A DNA stretch of 7,112 nt, taken from positions 1 to 7,112 of the forward strand of contig CAMBBY010000055.1 of assembly GCA_945863825.1 (NCBI GenBank), read 5' to 3'. The notes under the pieces are model-generated. The model was not told the origin of the DNA, did not search any database, and saw nothing but the letters and a program-made list of their open reading frames with translations. Numbering within the stretch: position 1 is the stretch's first letter; each line of letters begins with the position of its first letter. The stretch is from an uncultured Prevotella sp. Lineage in GTDB: Bacteria; Bacteroidota; Bacteroidia; Bacteroidales; Bacteroidaceae. Shown piece after piece: positions 5,888 to 7,112 of this stretch. The translations under genes were made by a program, and so were the position numbers.

Positions 5888-6310
5888 TTACTCGATAACG
5901 ATGAGTGCATCCTCTTCGAGAACAGCCTGACCAGGCTTTACGCAGATAGCAGTTACCTTACCGTCTTTCTCTGCCTCGATGTTGTTCTGCATCTTCATAG
6001 CCTCAAGAACGACAACGGTATCGCCAGCTTTCACTTCCTGACCTACAGCAACTTCGATGCTGGTGATAGTACCAGGGAGAGGAGCCTTCACAGCGTTGGC
6101 TGTGTTGACATTGGCAGCAGGAGTAGCCTCAGCATCATCAGATGCAGCAGGCTGACCGAGCACTACCTTCTTCTTCTCTGGCTCAGCTTCCTGTTCCATT
6201 TCTACCTTGTAAGCTTCGCCATTCACGTTCACGCTTGCGATGTTACCCTCAACACCGTCAATCTGAACCTTATATTCTTTTCCGTCGATTGTATATTTAA
6301 ACTCTTTCAT
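5888..6310 (-). CDS. Biotin carboxyl carrier protein of an acyl-CoA carboxylase/decarboxylase
   Basis: This 140-residue protein carries the covalently bound biotin that shuttles CO2 between active sites. The N-terminal part (1-47) is a short beta-rich segment starting MKEFKYTIDGKEYKV. A low-complexity Ala/Pro/Asp/Glu linker spans about 48-72. The biotinyl domain (about 73-140) contains LPGTI (78-82) and the biotinylation motif EAMKMQN with Lys106, 34 residues from the C-terminus, the usual distance. Family members include the gamma subunits of methylmalonyl-CoA and oxaloacetate decarboxylase. The upstream carboxyltransferase favours methylmalonyl-CoA/propionyl-CoA chemistry. It is the last gene before a strong terminator and starts 10 bases after the 49-residue gene. 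The membrane beta subunit expected for a sodium-pumping decarboxylase does not follow. A soluble carboxylase role therefore remains possible. Confidence 0.92.
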   Translation of the reverse strand: MKEFKYTIDGKEYKVQIDGVEGNIASVNVNGEAYKVEMEQEAEPEKKKVVLGQPAASDDAEATPAANVNTANAVKAPLPGTITSIEVAVGQEVKAGDTVVVLEAMKMQNNIEAEKDGKVTAICVKPGQAVLEEDALIVIE

Positions 6311-6320
6311 TTCTTATTCT

Positions 6321-6470
6321 TTATGGTTTGGCTGTTAAACTCAGGAACTTGGCATTCCACATAGTCTGACGTGGCTTGATGGTGATGATGCCTGATTCCT
6401 TGTCATGTACGTTATTACCCTGATACTCATAGAGAGCCATGGCAATCGCAGCATAAATATTCTTATCCAT
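6321..6470 (-). CDS. 49-residue small protein of the carboxyltransferase cluster
   Basis: An intact 49-codon frame (ATG at 6468-6470, TAA at 6321-6323) encodes MDKNIYAAIAMALYEYQGNN followed by VHDKESGIITIKPR and a WNAKFLSL tail. It sits 24 bases after the carboxyltransferase stop and 10 bases before the biotin carrier, so it is almost certainly translated in the same operon. The pattern AAIAMALY-x(8)-HD-x-ESG-x-ITI-x(7,8)-WN-x-K resembles, from memory, the C-terminal segment of small OadG/MmdD-like subunits in Bacteroidota, here without their N-terminal membrane helix. No signal peptide or transmembrane segment is apparent. The likely role is a small structural or assembly subunit linking carboxyltransferase and biotin carrier; this is inference. 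Confidence 0.82.
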   Translation of the reverse strand: MDKNIYAAIAMALYEYQGNNVHDKESGIITIKPRQTMWNAKFLSLTAKP

Positions 6471-6494
6471 TTATTCTAATGTTTAATGATATCA

Positions 6495-7112
6495 TTACAT
6501 TGGCATACAACCATGCTTCTTAGCAGGCAAGCTCTGACGCTTGGTAGCGAGCTGAGCCAAACCACGGCAGATGCGGAAACGGGTGTTACGTGGCTCGATG
6601 ACATCATCGATGTAACCATACTGAGCTGCCTGATATGGATTAGCAAACTTGTCAGTATACTCCTGCTCCTTCTCTGCCAAGAATGCCTTAACATCCTCTC
6701 CAGCTTCCTTCTTAGCCTTAGCTTCTTTACCGCAGAGGACTGCAACAGCACCGCTGGCACCCATTACGGCAATCTCTGAAGATGGCCAAGCGAAGTTCAA
6801 GTCAGCACGCAATTGCTTGCAGCCCATCACGATGTGGCTACCACCATAGCTCTTACGCAATGTGATAGTGATCTTTGGCACGGTAGCCTCGCCGTAAGCG
6901 TAGAGCAACTGTGCACCGTGGAGGATGACAGCGTTGTACTCCTGACCTGTACCTGGCAAGAATCCTGGTACGTCAACGAGAGATACGATAGGAATGTTGA
7001 ATGCATCGCAGAAACGAACGAAGCGAGCTGCCTTACGGCTGGCGTTTACATCGAGTACACCTGCGTAAGCTGATGGCTGGTTGGCTACGATACCAACGCT
7101 CTGACCATTGAA
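6495..7112 (-). CDS. mmdA: Acyl-CoA carboxyltransferase, C-terminal 205 residues (methylmalonyl-CoA decarboxylase alpha / propionyl-CoA carboxylase beta)
   Basis: The frame is open to the window edge, so the N-terminal 300 or so residues of an expected 510-520 lie outside. The visible part begins FNGQSVGIVANQP and contains VDVPGFLPGTGQEYNAVILH, ITLRKSYGGSHIVMG and WPSSEIAVMGASGAVAVL. These are conserved blocks of the C-terminal crotonase-like domain that binds the acyl-CoA and accepts or donates the carboxyl group. It ends LPAKKHGCMPM, like family members ending KKHGNIPL. The ATG at 6959 is internal to the conserved domain and is not the real start. Gene order with the small protein and biotin carrier points to the propionate-succinate pathway. 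Alpha subunit of a decarboxylase and beta subunit of a carboxylase cannot be told apart here. Confidence 0.93.
   Translation of the reverse strand, partial: FNGQSVGIVANQPSAYAGVLDVNASRKAARFVRFCDAFNIPIVSLVDVPGFLPGTGQEYNAVILHGAQLLYAYGEATVPKITITLRKSYGGSHIVMGCKQLRADLNFAWPSSEIAVMGASGAVAVLCGKEAKAKKEAGEDVKAFLAEKEQEYTDKFANPYQAAQYGYIDDVIEPRNTRFRICRGLAQLATKRQSLPAKKHGCMPM

Noticed and set aside
6484..6497. Perfect palindrome TAATGATATCATTA at the carboxyltransferase stop
   Set aside because: A 14-bp perfect palindrome is expected about once in two to three windows of this size by chance, and it has no fitting position for a regulator.

Overview
The window looks like a metagenomic or isolate contig end from a Bacteroidales bacterium, most likely a Prevotella/Segatella-type gut organism (inference). 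Three points support this. The promoters fit the Bacteroidota pattern (TTG or TTTG, about 20 bp, then TAnnTTTG), twice with TACCTTTG as the -7 box. The order thrA then apgM is the one I know from Bacteroidales threonine operons. The carboxyltransferase / tiny protein / biotin carrier cluster is also of Bacteroidota type. No rRNA, tRNA, CRISPR array or insertion sequence is visible.

Layout. Bases 1-46 are not genomic: they are an Illumina Nextera i7 adapter with its index. Bases 47-3450 (minus strand) hold a threonine operon: thrA (aspartokinase / homoserine dehydrogenase), then, after 30 bases, a PF10143-type phosphoglycerate-mutase-like gene cut off by the contig end. In this position that gene is a candidate for the missing homoserine kinase. 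thrA has its own promoter and a GC-rich hairpin at the start of its leader. Bases 3698-4480 (minus) encode a PstB-like ABC ATPase, and bases 4767-5657 (plus) a PstS-like lipoprotein. The two diverge from one 286-base control region with two mirror-arranged promoters, a 26-bp palindrome between them, a leader direct repeat and a leader hairpin. No permease gene (pstC, pstA) and no phoU is adjacent. Bases 5888-7112 (minus) are the end of a biotin-dependent carboxylase/decarboxylase cluster: the carboxyltransferase C-terminus, a 49-residue protein, and a biotin carrier protein, closed by a strong intrinsic terminator.

How the parts work together. ThrA carries out two committed steps from aspartate to homoserine, and the next gene product would phosphorylate homoserine if the kinase hypothesis is right. 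The PstS/PstB pair is presumably part of an oxyanion (phosphate-type) importer whose membrane subunits lie elsewhere. The biotin cluster fits methylmalonyl-CoA/propionyl-CoA interconversion in the succinate-propionate pathway.

Most of the window is ordinary housekeeping sequence and I see no clearly new defence or mobile system. The items most worth a second look are the split PstS/PstB pair with unusual motifs and an EF-hand-like loop, its divergent control region, the kinase candidate, the 49-residue gene, and the adapter that would corrupt a protein annotation.
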